NCBI GenBank assembly: GCA_011046415.1
Contig: DSAP01000091.1
Span: 1-38,764, forward strand
Source of the DNA: a bacterium
GTDB lineage: Bacteria; Zhuqueibacterota; QNDG01; JABMRT01
Length of the DNA: 38,764 bases
Reading direction: 5' to 3'
Shown: positions 16,671 through 25,145 of the stretch, one piece after another
Position numbering within the stretch: the first letter of the stretch is position 1
How the letters are laid out: every line of letters starts with the position of its first letter
Program-made: the position numbers and the translations under genes
The notes under the pieces: generated by a model
Told to the model about the DNA's origin: nothing
Database searches by the model: none
What the model saw: the letters and a program-made list of their open reading frames with translations, nothing else

Positions 16671-17981
16671 TTATAACCGTCTCGTCACGGTGTGTCGAGA
16701 CGACTTTTTGGACGGTAGCAATGAGTACATGATACCGCCCCCCATGTACATCTGAACGATAAGCTGTTCGCTGCGGATATCGGGTCCGGCCATGAACGCC
16801 ACACAGATTCCGAGTAAGCCGGTCATGATGCCGACAATCAGATTGATGGAAAATAAATCGTTGGTTCGGATCCCGCGCAACCCGATATAAAAAAATTTCA
16901 ACAAAGTCAGGATGAAAAGGATGCCGCCGGGGACACCCATCTCGGCGGTTATATAGAGATATGAATTATGCACCATGTAAGCATATTGTCTGGCGCGCCA
17001 TTCCTGCCTTTCCGTGGACGTTAAGTAATCATAGGATACCAGATGGTAATTTCCCATCCCGGTGCCCAACAAGAAACGATCCGCTATAATGCGTCGCGAA
17101 ACACGTATTTGATCAAATCGCACATCAAACGCATCTTTCCGGTCGTCACCGAACTGAGCCTGAATTGTGGAAAGATAATGAAGCAAGAAAATACCACCCA
17201 GGGCCAAGAATACACTGAATGTCCATCTGATGCGTGGTTTGAGCTTGTTTTGGCCCATGCTTAAAATAAACATAATCGCCATGGATGTGCCGAATGCCAC
17301 CCAGGGTCCGCGAGCGAGGCTTACCAGAAATGTAAGCAGCCCGCATCCGCTTAAAATCGCATATTTTATATTCTCACGACGGGTTCTGGCCCGATAAAAC
17401 ATCGCGAGACGGATAAAAATGGGAAGCAGTAATACCAGATAATTTCCGAGATAATGGGGAACATAAAACGTACCCGTCGCCCGCCACCGATGATAAGACA
17501 AATTCAGAAAACCCAGGGGGGGCATCCCAATTCGCCATTGCCATACCGCAAGTATAAATTCCAGAACAAGGCCTGAACCTAAACCGAGCAGAATCACCTG
17601 ATAATCCCGGCGGGTTCGCACCAGGTTCGCAAAACAGACAAACACGATATAACCACGTAAAAACTTTGAAAATTCAGCCAAGGCCCATCCGGGATTTTGA
17701 GCCGGGATTGCCGTAACCAGCATCCATATCAGGAAAAGGATGAAGACGAGGCTGACTCCGCGGAGATAAAACTGAAACCGTTTCCCCTGAATCAAACCAT
17801 AGAAGAAAAGTGCCAGGATCGGCATGTCATACATAAAGATTCCGGTAAAACGGTAAAAGATCCATCCCACTGTGAAGACAAAATAAAAGCTGATCAGAAA
17901 CAACAACGCCTCTTTACGCCGGTGCAGGATCAACGCCGCCAGCGTACTCAGCAATCCAATGATGTAAACCAGTTCTTTCAT
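16671..17981 (-). CDS. O-antigen ligase / Wzy polymerase family membrane protein
   Basis: A 436-residue membrane protein with about 11-12 hydrophobic segments and one large periplasmic loop. That loop carries the Wzy_C-type motif: RFLLGTGMGNYHL, then MVHNSYLYITAEMGVPGG with the conserved H-N-S-Y-L. Proteins of this family either polymerise repeat units (Wzy) or ligate O-antigen to lipid A (WaaL); sequence alone does not separate them. Sitting directly beside a Wzx flippase it is more likely the polymerase. It starts four bases after the stop of the GT-C gene. Confidence 0.8.
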   Translation of the reverse strand: MKELVYIIGLLSTLAALILHRRKEALLFLISFYFVFTVGWIFYRFTGIFMYDMPILALFFYGLIQGKRFQFYLRGVSLVFILFLIWMLVTAIPAQNPGWALAEFSKFLRGYIVFVCFANLVRTRRDYQVILLGLGSGLVLEFILAVWQWRIGMPPLGFLNLSYHRWRATGTFYVPHYLGNYLVLLLPIFIRLAMFYRARTRRENIKYAILSGCGLLTFLVSLARGPWVAFGTSMAIMFILSMGQNKLKPRIRWTFSVFLALGGIFLLHYLSTIQAQFGDDRKDAFDVRFDQIRVSRRIIADRFLLGTGMGNYHLVSYDYLTSTERQEWRARQYAYMVHNSYLYITAEMGVPGGILFILTLLKFFYIGLRGIRTNDLFSINLIVGIMTGLLGICVAFMAGPDIRSEQLIVQMYMGGGIMYSLLPSKKSSRHTVTRRL

Positions 17982-17985
17982 CTAT

Positions 17986-19749
17986 TCACCGCAACTTCAT
18001 ATCCTTGTTTCTTCTTTGTCTAAACTTTTGGACCGCAAAATCAATTCCGTGACCGCTCAACACCATCATCAAGGGTTCAATCGGGATTCGATAGCGGGCC
18101 TGAGTCATGAAAAAAGCATATCCCAAATTAAATGTGGCGATAAAAAGCAACATCGGCAGCAAATCTCGCCATTTTTTTTGTGGGACGGTTGAAATACCGG
18201 CCAATGCAGATAGCAGTAAGAACGTGCTGGCAATACAACCGATCCACATGTAAACGTTGGAACTAAATACGTTCGATGAACTGACGCGTCCGGGCCAAGG
18301 ATTCCAGAAATGAATCAGTTCAAACATATACTTCGTTAAGAAATCACCCGGATTTCTCAGAAAGTAATTAAAGTAGGTCGATAATCCCGGGGGGGCGGCA
18401 TCCTTTTGATTCTCGTATACCAAAGCCACATGATAGGCCGGAAGTCCCTTTTCCACACGCCATAACCGCAGGTATCCGATCGGGTTACGCCATACCATAT
18501 ATCCATCCGCAGAATCAATCGATTCTGAATCAAGAAGCAGGGCTATTGCGGCCCGATTGACGCCGTGATTATTTGTTCCTTCTCCCCACATCACGGTAAC
18601 TCGGTCCACGTTTCGTGCATTGCGGTTTATCGCCACACGACCCCAGGCAGGTTTTTCTTCCCGGTTGATCAGCGCCCCTTCCGAGAGCACGGTGGACGAA
18701 TCGGTGCTCCAGGTCTGCCCCGGTTCACTCCGATCAAAATGATCCTGTACCATCCAGGCATCATCTTGACTGCCTGCCAGAAACCGGTCGATCCGGGCAT
18801 TTACGCCCCCCGAAATCAAAACACCCGTATAGGTATCTTTGACAGTCACTGAGGAGTCGTGAAGTGTACCCACCCAACTGCTGTTAACATAACAATCAAA
18901 ATAGACTTTCGAATCGTCCTGCCTTGTTTCAACCGTGAACGTGTCTCCTGTTACGATTTCTTGATACAGTTTTTCCAGTTCATGGCTGGACTGCAGATTT
19001 TCAAATGTGTTGGTTAACGCCCGAATCGGGACTATCCGGTTAAATATCCGGTAATTACGTATGGTCCAGGGTGTGATCATCAGTAAAATTCCCAGCATCC
19101 ATATGGTCCAATCGGTCAGCACACGGCCTTTCTCTTTTCGGCGAAGGAGAAGCCAGCCCGATGAAAAGAAAACAAACAACAGGACAATCGGAAATATCTG
19201 AACCACTATGCCGTAAGCCAGGCTTCCGGCAAACAGGATTCCGCGTGATTCACGCTGCTGAAATTCGACAAGCAGTAAAATGACAAGCATAATAAAAAAG
19301 GTGCCCAGGGCGGTAGGATATAGCATGCCACTGATAAATATCAGATATGGTGAAAAAACCGCAATCGTTGCCCCGGCCAACGCCGCAAAAGCACCGAATA
19401 GTCGGCCAATCATACGGTACAAGAACATGCAAATTAGACTGGTCAATACGGCCTGTATAACGCGAGTCCATGCGAAGCTCACACCAAAAATACGATAAAC
19501 CGCACCGAGAAACAACGGATACGCCGGTTCCAAAGCGTATACCTGGGGTCCATCATGCACGTTGAACAGACTTTCGCCGAATCCATTACCCTCCAGCAGA
19601 CTGACAGCCGCGTTGTGATAATGAACGGTATCATAAAAGTACCATTTGTCCTCGAGTATGGTGATATAGAGCAGCCGCAATATCAGCGCGATTCCGAATA
19701 AGATCCACATCATTCGTTTTCCGGCTATCAATTCATTCCGCATGGACAT
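17986..19749 (-). CDS. GT-C membrane glycosyltransferase with an inserted LamG-like domain
   Basis: A 587-residue membrane protein of the PMT/ArnT-like GT-C type, which uses polyprenyl-phosphate sugars on the periplasmic side. It has an N-terminal membrane helix, the first-loop acidic motif YFYDTVHYHNAA (catalytic-type Asp40), PAYPLFLG and about ten helices, with TPWTIRNYRIF before a large soluble loop. That loop, about residues 266-450, looks like a concanavalin/laminin-G-type beta-sandwich whose halves are in reversed order: GDTFTVE to RIDRFLAG first, then DHFDRSE to GYLRLWRVEKG. The GT-C pattern resumes at LRNPGDFLTKYMFELIHFW. AAAGGAG precedes the start; ATGs at 19749 and 19743 are both possible. 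The sugar is unknown. Confidence 0.75.
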   Translation of the reverse strand: MSMRNELIAGKRMMWILFGIALILRLLYITILEDKWYFYDTVHYHNAAVSLLEGNGFGESLFNVHDGPQVYALEPAYPLFLGAVYRIFGVSFAWTRVIQAVLTSLICMFLYRMIGRLFGAFAALAGATIAVFSPYLIFISGMLYPTALGTFFIMLVILLLVEFQQRESRGILFAGSLAYGIVVQIFPIVLLFVFFSSGWLLLRRKEKGRVLTDWTIWMLGILLMITPWTIRNYRIFNRIVPIRALTNTFENLQSSHELEKLYQEIVTGDTFTVETRQDDSKVYFDCYVNSSWVGTLHDSSVTVKDTYTGVLISGGVNARIDRFLAGSQDDAWMVQDHFDRSEPGQTWSTDSSTVLSEGALINREEKPAWGRVAINRNARNVDRVTVMWGEGTNNHGVNRAAIALLLDSESIDSADGYMVWRNPIGYLRLWRVEKGLPAYHVALVYENQKDAAPPGLSTYFNYFLRNPGDFLTKYMFELIHFWNPWPGRVSSSNVFSSNVYMWIGCIASTFLLLSALAGISTVPQKKWRDLLPMLLFIATFNLGYAFFMTQARYRIPIEPLMMVLSGHGIDFAVQKFRQRRNKDMKLR

Positions 19750-19757
19750 GTTCTCCT

Positions 19758-20723
19758 TTAATGGGAGGAAGACCCCGTCTCCTCATCCCGAGATAACTCT
19801 TGGCGGTGTACCAAACGAATGCCGCGAAGGCGGGCGAAGCCCGCCACACTTCCCACAAACAACAATTCGCCCGCCGTATACCAGAGCCGACCGGTGATGG
19901 CGATCAGCACGGAAACGGTATCGGGTAATACGTGTTTTAACCCGATAAGCAGGATACCCTCGCGAACACCTATTCCGGCAGGCGCAAAAAGACTAAATAT
20001 CCCGACCAACGCCGCCAGTTGATACAACCCGGTCAGAAACAGAAAAACTGAGACCGGGACCGGATAAAAGGCACGTACAAAATAAAAGAAAGCCACCCCG
20101 AAAATCAACCAGGTCACACAATACCGGCCCACCAGTTTCAGAAACACCGAATATTTCAGCGTCTGCACGATACGCGGACGGTGAAATAAATCGGACAAGA
20201 AATTCATCACGACCCGCAAAACCGGAGGATACCCCCCTAAAAAAACCACACCCAAACAGAAGATCAACCAGGGCCGATAGGCCTCGAGGAAACGAATTTC
20301 GATAAAAAACATGGAAATGATCAATATAATCAGAGCCGCCATGATGCTGCATATGCTTTCCAGAAGAAAACAAAATGTAATCCGTTTTTTCGACTGTTTC
20401 TCAAGACCATAAAAATAAATACGCCCAAGCAAAAAGAACACCTTACCCGGAAAATATTTTCCTAGCATGCTGTAAGACCAGGCCACCGCAGCCCTATCCA
20501 AAGGAATCTGAACACCGATTTCTTTGGTAATCCGTTGCCAGTTTAGTAATTTACCAAACAAATACACCCAGAATCCCAGGAGAGATATGGACAGCCGCAC
20601 CGTATGAATATGAAATTCATACTGCTTCAGGTCATGATAATTCTTTACCACAAACCGCCCGATGTAAAAAAAGATCACGGCCAGGATCATGACCTGTAAA
20701 CTTTTTCGAATCAACGACCTCAA
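19758..20723 (-). CDS. LPG-synthase-type flippase-like membrane protein
   Basis: A 321-residue protein with about eight transmembrane helices, similar to the lysylphosphatidylglycerol synthase membrane region family (UPF0104/AglD-like). Typical features are AWSYSMLGKYFPGKVFFLLGR in the first half and FAPAGIGVREGILL in the second. Members in glycan loci are thought to move lipid-linked sugars or act with GT-C enzymes; this is family-level inference. The start is TTG at 20723, supported by an AAGGA nine bases upstream, and no in-frame ATG lies near. It is eight bases upstream of the GT-C gene, suggesting that the two work together. Confidence 0.75.
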   Translation of the reverse strand: MRSLIRKSLQVMILAVIFFYIGRFVVKNYHDLKQYEFHIHTVRLSISLLGFWVYLFGKLLNWQRITKEIGVQIPLDRAAVAWSYSMLGKYFPGKVFFLLGRIYFYGLEKQSKKRITFCFLLESICSIMAALIILIISMFFIEIRFLEAYRPWLIFCLGVVFLGGYPPVLRVVMNFLSDLFHRPRIVQTLKYSVFLKLVGRYCVTWLIFGVAFFYFVRAFYPVPVSVFLFLTGLYQLAALVGIFSLFAPAGIGVREGILLIGLKHVLPDTVSVLIAITGRLWYTAGELLFVGSVAGFARLRGIRLVHRQELSRDEETGSSSH

Positions 20724-20735
20724 AAACCGGTTTCC

Positions 20736-21794
20736 TTAATAATTAATCATGCTTTTCATAATCGCCAAATAAACGTATAGTAAAGGCCTGGGCATATGAA
20801 ACAATAGGGACTCCCCAAAATGGCTCTGAGAAAGTCGCACGTTCAACAAGTACATGAACGCCCCGATCCAGTCATTGATTCGAGGCATATGATTTCCGGC
20901 ATACCGGATCCTGAACCCAAACATCCTTCCGAGTTTGGCCCTCGCCGCAATATTTTTCTTTTTAAAAATCAACGCCCGTTTCTGGGCGCGCATCACGGAT
21001 TCCGGCGGTACGGACATCAGATGCAGGATACCCTTTTCGTTCAATATGTGCAAGAGTTCATCCGCTTTTCGGGTACGTGAGACAATCCCGGTATGTTTGA
21101 TCGGATTCTTCTTCATCTCGCGGAGCCACACATCCCCGCAACTCATGTCTGCATGTTCGGCGGTTTGATCCATGCATGAAAGACACCTCTCGACGCAATG
21201 ATAATACAGATTTTGATAAAGCCCGAATTTAAGAAAAGGAATCATCCTTTCCGACCCATCTTTAAATATCAGATGGCTTTGCCCACGCCAGTGGCCTTTT
21301 CGAAAATAAAATTGTTTGATTTCACTTTCATTTATCCCCTCTTTTTTTAAGACGCGATGGATGAGGGCGGGTTTTGAGGCATGACCGCAAAACAAACCAA
21401 TGGTTAAAACAATCCGTTTTCGCAATTCAGGGTCACGCGCTTTCATTTTCTCAATGGCCCGGATTTGACAAGGCAGGGCGACTACGGCAAACCGGCCCAT
21501 TTTATTTCTCAGTTCAGCCACACGGTGAAGCAATGGGAAATCCAGGTAAATGCTCGTTCGAGCGCTTAAAATTTCTTCGCATGAGCGTGCCAAGAAAGAC
21601 TCCGCCGATAACCTGCCTGCCTGAACGGTGATCCGACTGACCACGGCGCCGTCAATATCGCCGGTCCCAAGCAGACCCATTAGAATGGCGCTAACCGCAC
21701 CGCCGGAGGCGGCTCCCTCACGCACTGTGGGTTCCATGGCATGTCCAACATAACATCCATGAATATGGCCGATTTGAGATTCTATATCCATCAT
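20736..21794 (-). CDS. FrhB-like iron-sulfur flavoprotein of polysaccharide loci
   Basis: A 352-residue protein of the coenzyme F420 hydrogenase/dehydrogenase beta-subunit family. The conserved segments are REGAASGGAVSAIL near the N-terminus, VVALPCQIRAIEKM, IGLFCGHASK and the cysteine-rich CLSCMDQTAEHADMSCGDVW, which together would bind a [4Fe-4S] cluster next to FAD. The N-terminal 2[4Fe-4S] ferredoxin domain of many relatives is absent. Homologues are often encoded beside polysaccharide pyruvyltransferases, as here (stop and start five bases apart), but their reaction is not established as far as I know. A redox step on a sugar or lipid carrier is possible. ATGATG at the start gives two candidate initiation codons. 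Confidence 0.8.
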   Translation of the reverse strand: MMDIESQIGHIHGCYVGHAMEPTVREGAASGGAVSAILMGLLGTGDIDGAVVSRITVQAGRLSAESFLARSCEEILSARTSIYLDFPLLHRVAELRNKMGRFAVVALPCQIRAIEKMKARDPELRKRIVLTIGLFCGHASKPALIHRVLKKEGINESEIKQFYFRKGHWRGQSHLIFKDGSERMIPFLKFGLYQNLYYHCVERCLSCMDQTAEHADMSCGDVWLREMKKNPIKHTGIVSRTRKADELLHILNEKGILHLMSVPPESVMRAQKRALIFKKKNIAARAKLGRMFGFRIRYAGNHMPRINDWIGAFMYLLNVRLSQSHFGESLLFHMPRPLLYVYLAIMKSMINY

Positions 21795-21799
21795 TTATC

Positions 21800-23008
21800 C
21801 TAACCCGTTCTTCTGAGCACCGCCAATGCCAGATCAGCATTGGCCTCCGCTTTTCTTTTGACCCCGGGTAAACTGGTTCTGATCTGCTTCACCACCTCGG
21901 ATCGAACGCCGATGAGATCATGCGTCTTATTCTCGAGCGTCGCGCTTGTCAACTCAGAAAAATCGATGCTCCACTCCTTAAGCAGAAACATGTCCAGCAC
22001 TTCCTGGTATTTATGGCTCCATCCGATCAAAATCGGCGGAACGGATTCGGCCAGAGACGCGACCATGGCATGGAACCTTGATGTTGCCACAAAATCCATT
22101 TGACGGATGAGCACACGCAATGCTTCTGCGGACAGGATCTCCTGGATCCACAAGCACGCGTCGCGTCTCTGGACGCGGCTCCACACCCGGCCGCAAATCA
22201 AGCGGTCATTGTTCTTTTCAAACCGTAAATTCCGCCGCGCCGAGTGCGCGAAAAGAACCGGCTGAAGCCGGCATTCCGTTACCAGCCAATCCATATATCC
22301 GGCGATGATATCGGCATATGCGATTCCGTGTTTACGGCAATAACGATCCACAACCGCAGAAGGAGAAATACCGACACGCCGGCTTGCCCCGACGGGCAGC
22401 AACTTCTGAACCGTTTCTTCGGCCGCTTCTCCCACCGGCATGGAGAAAGCGGCATCTGCAAATACCGGAACAGAATCAAGTCCAATCTGTTTTAGGTGCG
22501 CGGCGGTTATGTGTCCTCGAGCGACAACGGCATCAATCCGCGACAGCAGGACAGAAGCCAGCATCCTGTTCCAGAAATGTTGAAACGGCCCCATGGCTTG
22601 TGCATACCGGATGGTTTTACAACCCAGCAGCAACGGAATCGCGGTCATGATTGCATTATAAAGTATCAGTATTCCCCTGCCGTCAACAAAACTGATTCCG
22701 CTCAGATCGACCACAAGATCGGCCGAGAGGAGGCCTTTTAGAGTGGACGGCCGACGCAAAACCCGTACCCCCAGGCGCCAAAGCAATGCAGCGGGGAAAA
22801 GGCACCCCATCATGTGAGCCGGTTTACATGCCACGATCCGGAGCCGGGAATCACGGTTTTCCTGAGAATCGTCTGTCGGATAAACGGTATAAAGATCAAA
22901 CCACGCATCCGGAATCCGGGAAGCCAATTGGGCCACCGCGGCTCGCGCCATGGCTTCTGCGCCCTTGTTCCCGGAAATGCTTGCCCCCAGCAGGGCTACC
23001 CGTGTCAT
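21800..23008 (-). CDS. Polysaccharide pyruvyltransferase family protein (WcaK/AmsJ-like)
   Basis: A 402-residue cytoplasmic GT-B-like protein. The start VALLGASISGNKGAEAMARA, the central DLVVDLSGISFVD, the AQAMGPF motif, DAVVARGHITAAHL, and SRFHAMVASLAESVPPILIGWSHKY near the end are all typical of the pyruvyltransferase family. These enzymes transfer a ketal-linked pyruvate from phosphoenolpyruvate to a sugar, giving the polymer a negative charge. The final S-R-F-H-x-M-V segment is the most conserved part and is intact. It overlaps the upstream GT2 gene by ATGA and has a GGGAAGG site. The target sugar is unknown. Confidence 0.88.
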   Translation of the reverse strand: MTRVALLGASISGNKGAEAMARAAVAQLASRIPDAWFDLYTVYPTDDSQENRDSRLRIVACKPAHMMGCLFPAALLWRLGVRVLRRPSTLKGLLSADLVVDLSGISFVDGRGILILYNAIMTAIPLLLGCKTIRYAQAMGPFQHFWNRMLASVLLSRIDAVVARGHITAAHLKQIGLDSVPVFADAAFSMPVGEAAEETVQKLLPVGASRRVGISPSAVVDRYCRKHGIAYADIIAGYMDWLVTECRLQPVLFAHSARRNLRFEKNNDRLICGRVWSRVQRRDACLWIQEILSAEALRVLIRQMDFVATSRFHAMVASLAESVPPILIGWSHKYQEVLDMFLLKEWSIDFSELTSATLENKTHDLIGVRSEVVKQIRTSLPGVKRKAEANADLALAVLRRTG

Positions 23009-23991
23009 GATTCACCCTTCCCTTCCCGGAAAGAAAACATATCTAGGGTATGCTTGCGGAGCCGCAGCAGAATCTCCTCCAGGATCCGTCGCTGACGACC
23101 CAACATGTCGGCAATAAGCGCCAATACAATCAACAAGAAACCCATAAGGAGTCCCACGGCGCTTCCGATCAGCAGAGACCGATAGGGACTGGTATGACCG
23201 GTGAGAAGCCAGTGAATTAATACGAATGCACCCGCCATAAAACCCAATCCCAGAATAATAAGACCCAGTGTGCCGAAAAAAGCCAGCGGTTTGATATCCC
23301 GAACGGCACGCAACATGATCATGGATGTGTTTACAGCATATCTGAACAGATTATTTGCGACCCTGGATTTCCCGTGCTCCCGCATCCCCCGGACCGGCAG
23401 CGACACCTCAGTCATCCGAACATGCTTGTAGGCCAGATCGATAAAACTCTCCTGGGTATATGTAAACCCGCCGAAAAGATTGAACTGAAACGCCGCTTCC
23501 CGGCTGTATGCCCTGAAACCGCATGAAACGTCGGTGAAATGCGTACCGCCTATCAGCCTGTTTACCAGACCCGTAATACGCCGGTTACCCCATTTCTTGA
23601 CCCAGGGCATTCGCGGCACAAGTTCGGGATCGGCAAATCGGGTGGTCGTGACAAAGTCTGCCCTGTTCTCCAGGATTGGGGCGATCAGTTCCGGAATGTG
23701 TCCCGGATCGAACTGTTCATCCGCATCGATATTGACCACCACATCGCCTCCTGAAGACAGTGCATACTCAATGCCTGTCCAGAAGGCCGAGCCAACCCCA
23801 CGGTTTTTTTGATGTGAAATCACCGTGGCGCCGGTTTCTCTGGCAATATATGCGGTTCGGTCTGAAGAACCATCATCTACAACCACGACCTCCAGGTCCG
23901 TAATCTGCGGTATCCGGGTCGGAACACCCCGAATTACACGTGCAATGGTGGCCTCCTCATTGAACGCCGGAATAATGACAACAAGTTTCAT
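23005..23991 (-). CDS. GT2 glycosyltransferase, dolichol-phosphate-mannose-synthase-like
   Basis: A 328-residue membrane-anchored GT2. The N-terminal catalytic domain has VVIIPAFNEEATIARV, VVDDGSSDRT and the metal-binding NIDADEQFDP. Two hydrophobic hairpins near 240-300 anchor it to the membrane. Enzymes of this group usually make polyprenyl-phosphate sugars, which would feed the GT-C transferases in this locus. The C-terminal tail IADMLGRQRRILEEILLRLR is a common feature of this subgroup in polysaccharide clusters. It overlaps the downstream pyruvyltransferase gene by four bases, and AAGAG precedes the ATG. Confidence 0.88.
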   Translation of the reverse strand: MKLVVIIPAFNEEATIARVIRGVPTRIPQITDLEVVVVDDGSSDRTAYIARETGATVISHQKNRGVGSAFWTGIEYALSSGGDVVVNIDADEQFDPGHIPELIAPILENRADFVTTTRFADPELVPRMPWVKKWGNRRITGLVNRLIGGTHFTDVSCGFRAYSREAAFQFNLFGGFTYTQESFIDLAYKHVRMTEVSLPVRGMREHGKSRVANNLFRYAVNTSMIMLRAVRDIKPLAFFGTLGLIILGLGFMAGAFVLIHWLLTGHTSPYRSLLIGSAVGLLMGFLLIVLALIADMLGRQRRILEEILLRLRKHTLDMFSFREGKGES

Positions 23992-24047
23992 CTCTTATTC
24001 CCATTTCATAAGGTGCAAGGTATTGGGCGATTACACATCTCGAAACA

Positions 24048-25145
24048 TCACTCCTGGTTCATCCGCCTGAACAAACGCTCGTAATGGTCTGTGATCCGAT
24101 CCCAGGTATACTCTGCTTGAATGCGGGCAACCGCTCTCTTTCGATACATGGCGACGATTTCTTCTTCCTTCAAAAGTCTTTCAATCAAACCGGCCAAGCC
24201 TGACGTGTCATAAAAATCATGAATCAACCCGGCATCGTGAACCACCTCGCGATGCTCGGGCACATCGTGCGCAATCACGCAATTACCATATCCGAGCCCC
24301 TCAAGAAGGGCGGGATGCGTTCCGCCCACCTCTGTCCCCTGCACATATAAATACGCATTGGATTGCAGGGCGCGGTATCCGTCTCCAAATACGTATCCGG
24401 TAAAGACAATCCGCGGATCTCTTGTCTTCTTCAAGTCTGTGATATAGTCTGAACTGTAAGGGGCGTCCCCGACGATCACCAGTCTTTTGTCGGTCCGGAC
24501 TCGCTCGAATGCCGCAATGACGCGGTGGGCATTGTTCTCCGGTTCCAATCGGCTGACATAAAGCAAATAACCGCGTGGAACGAGATTGAATCGGCCCAGT
24601 ATCTCTTCCGAATCGGGGGGAGAAACCGACGCCCCGTATGGGATAAACGTAGATGGTTTATGAAACCGCTTATCATAATACATCTGAATATTCCTGGAAT
24701 CGGTTATGACCCTGTGGGGTAAGAGTGTGGCGAGCCATTCACCAAACCTGTATGCCATCCGGCCGGCGCGGTTCCACTTGGCCCGTTGCCATTCAAGACC
24801 ATCCACATTGATGGCCACCTTCTGTCCCGCCAGTCTCGGCACAACGGTAAAAAGGCTGTTGATACTATTACACACAAGCACAACATCAAAATCTTGAAAC
24901 AACCCATGAAACACGCTGAGACAGGTATGCGCTACGGTGTCAAAATATTTATGTGTGATGGTCGGAAGGACCACCAAACGGACTCCGTGATATCGGTTTG
25001 TCTCATACTGCATATGATGGAAACGGCAATAAACCGTCACATCATGACCACGTGCCACCAAACGCACACTCAACTGTTCGGCAAATGTCTCGAACCCTCC
25101 GTAATTGGCCGGAATGCCTCGCGTTCCCAGAATGGCTATCTTCAT
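24048..25145 (-). CDS. GT4 glycosyltransferase with DUF1972 N-terminus
   Basis: A 365-residue GT-B enzyme. It begins MKIAILGTRGIPANYGGFET, the hallmark of the DUF1972 acceptor domain found in rhamnosyl- and other deoxysugar-transferases of polysaccharide loci. The donor half has YLLYVSRLEPENNAHRVI and the E-x7-E region EVGGTHPALLEGLGYG. It is likely to add a single sugar to the lipid-linked unit; rhamnose is a reasonable but unproven guess. The ATG overlaps the stop of the upstream flippase gene. The 56 bases after its stop hold nothing notable. Confidence 0.87.
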   Translation of the reverse strand: MKIAILGTRGIPANYGGFETFAEQLSVRLVARGHDVTVYCRFHHMQYETNRYHGVRLVVLPTITHKYFDTVAHTCLSVFHGLFQDFDVVLVCNSINSLFTVVPRLAGQKVAINVDGLEWQRAKWNRAGRMAYRFGEWLATLLPHRVITDSRNIQMYYDKRFHKPSTFIPYGASVSPPDSEEILGRFNLVPRGYLLYVSRLEPENNAHRVIAAFERVRTDKRLVIVGDAPYSSDYITDLKKTRDPRIVFTGYVFGDGYRALQSNAYLYVQGTEVGGTHPALLEGLGYGNCVIAHDVPEHREVVHDAGLIHDFYDTSGLAGLIERLLKEEEIVAMYRKRAVARIQAEYTWDRITDHYERLFRRMNQE

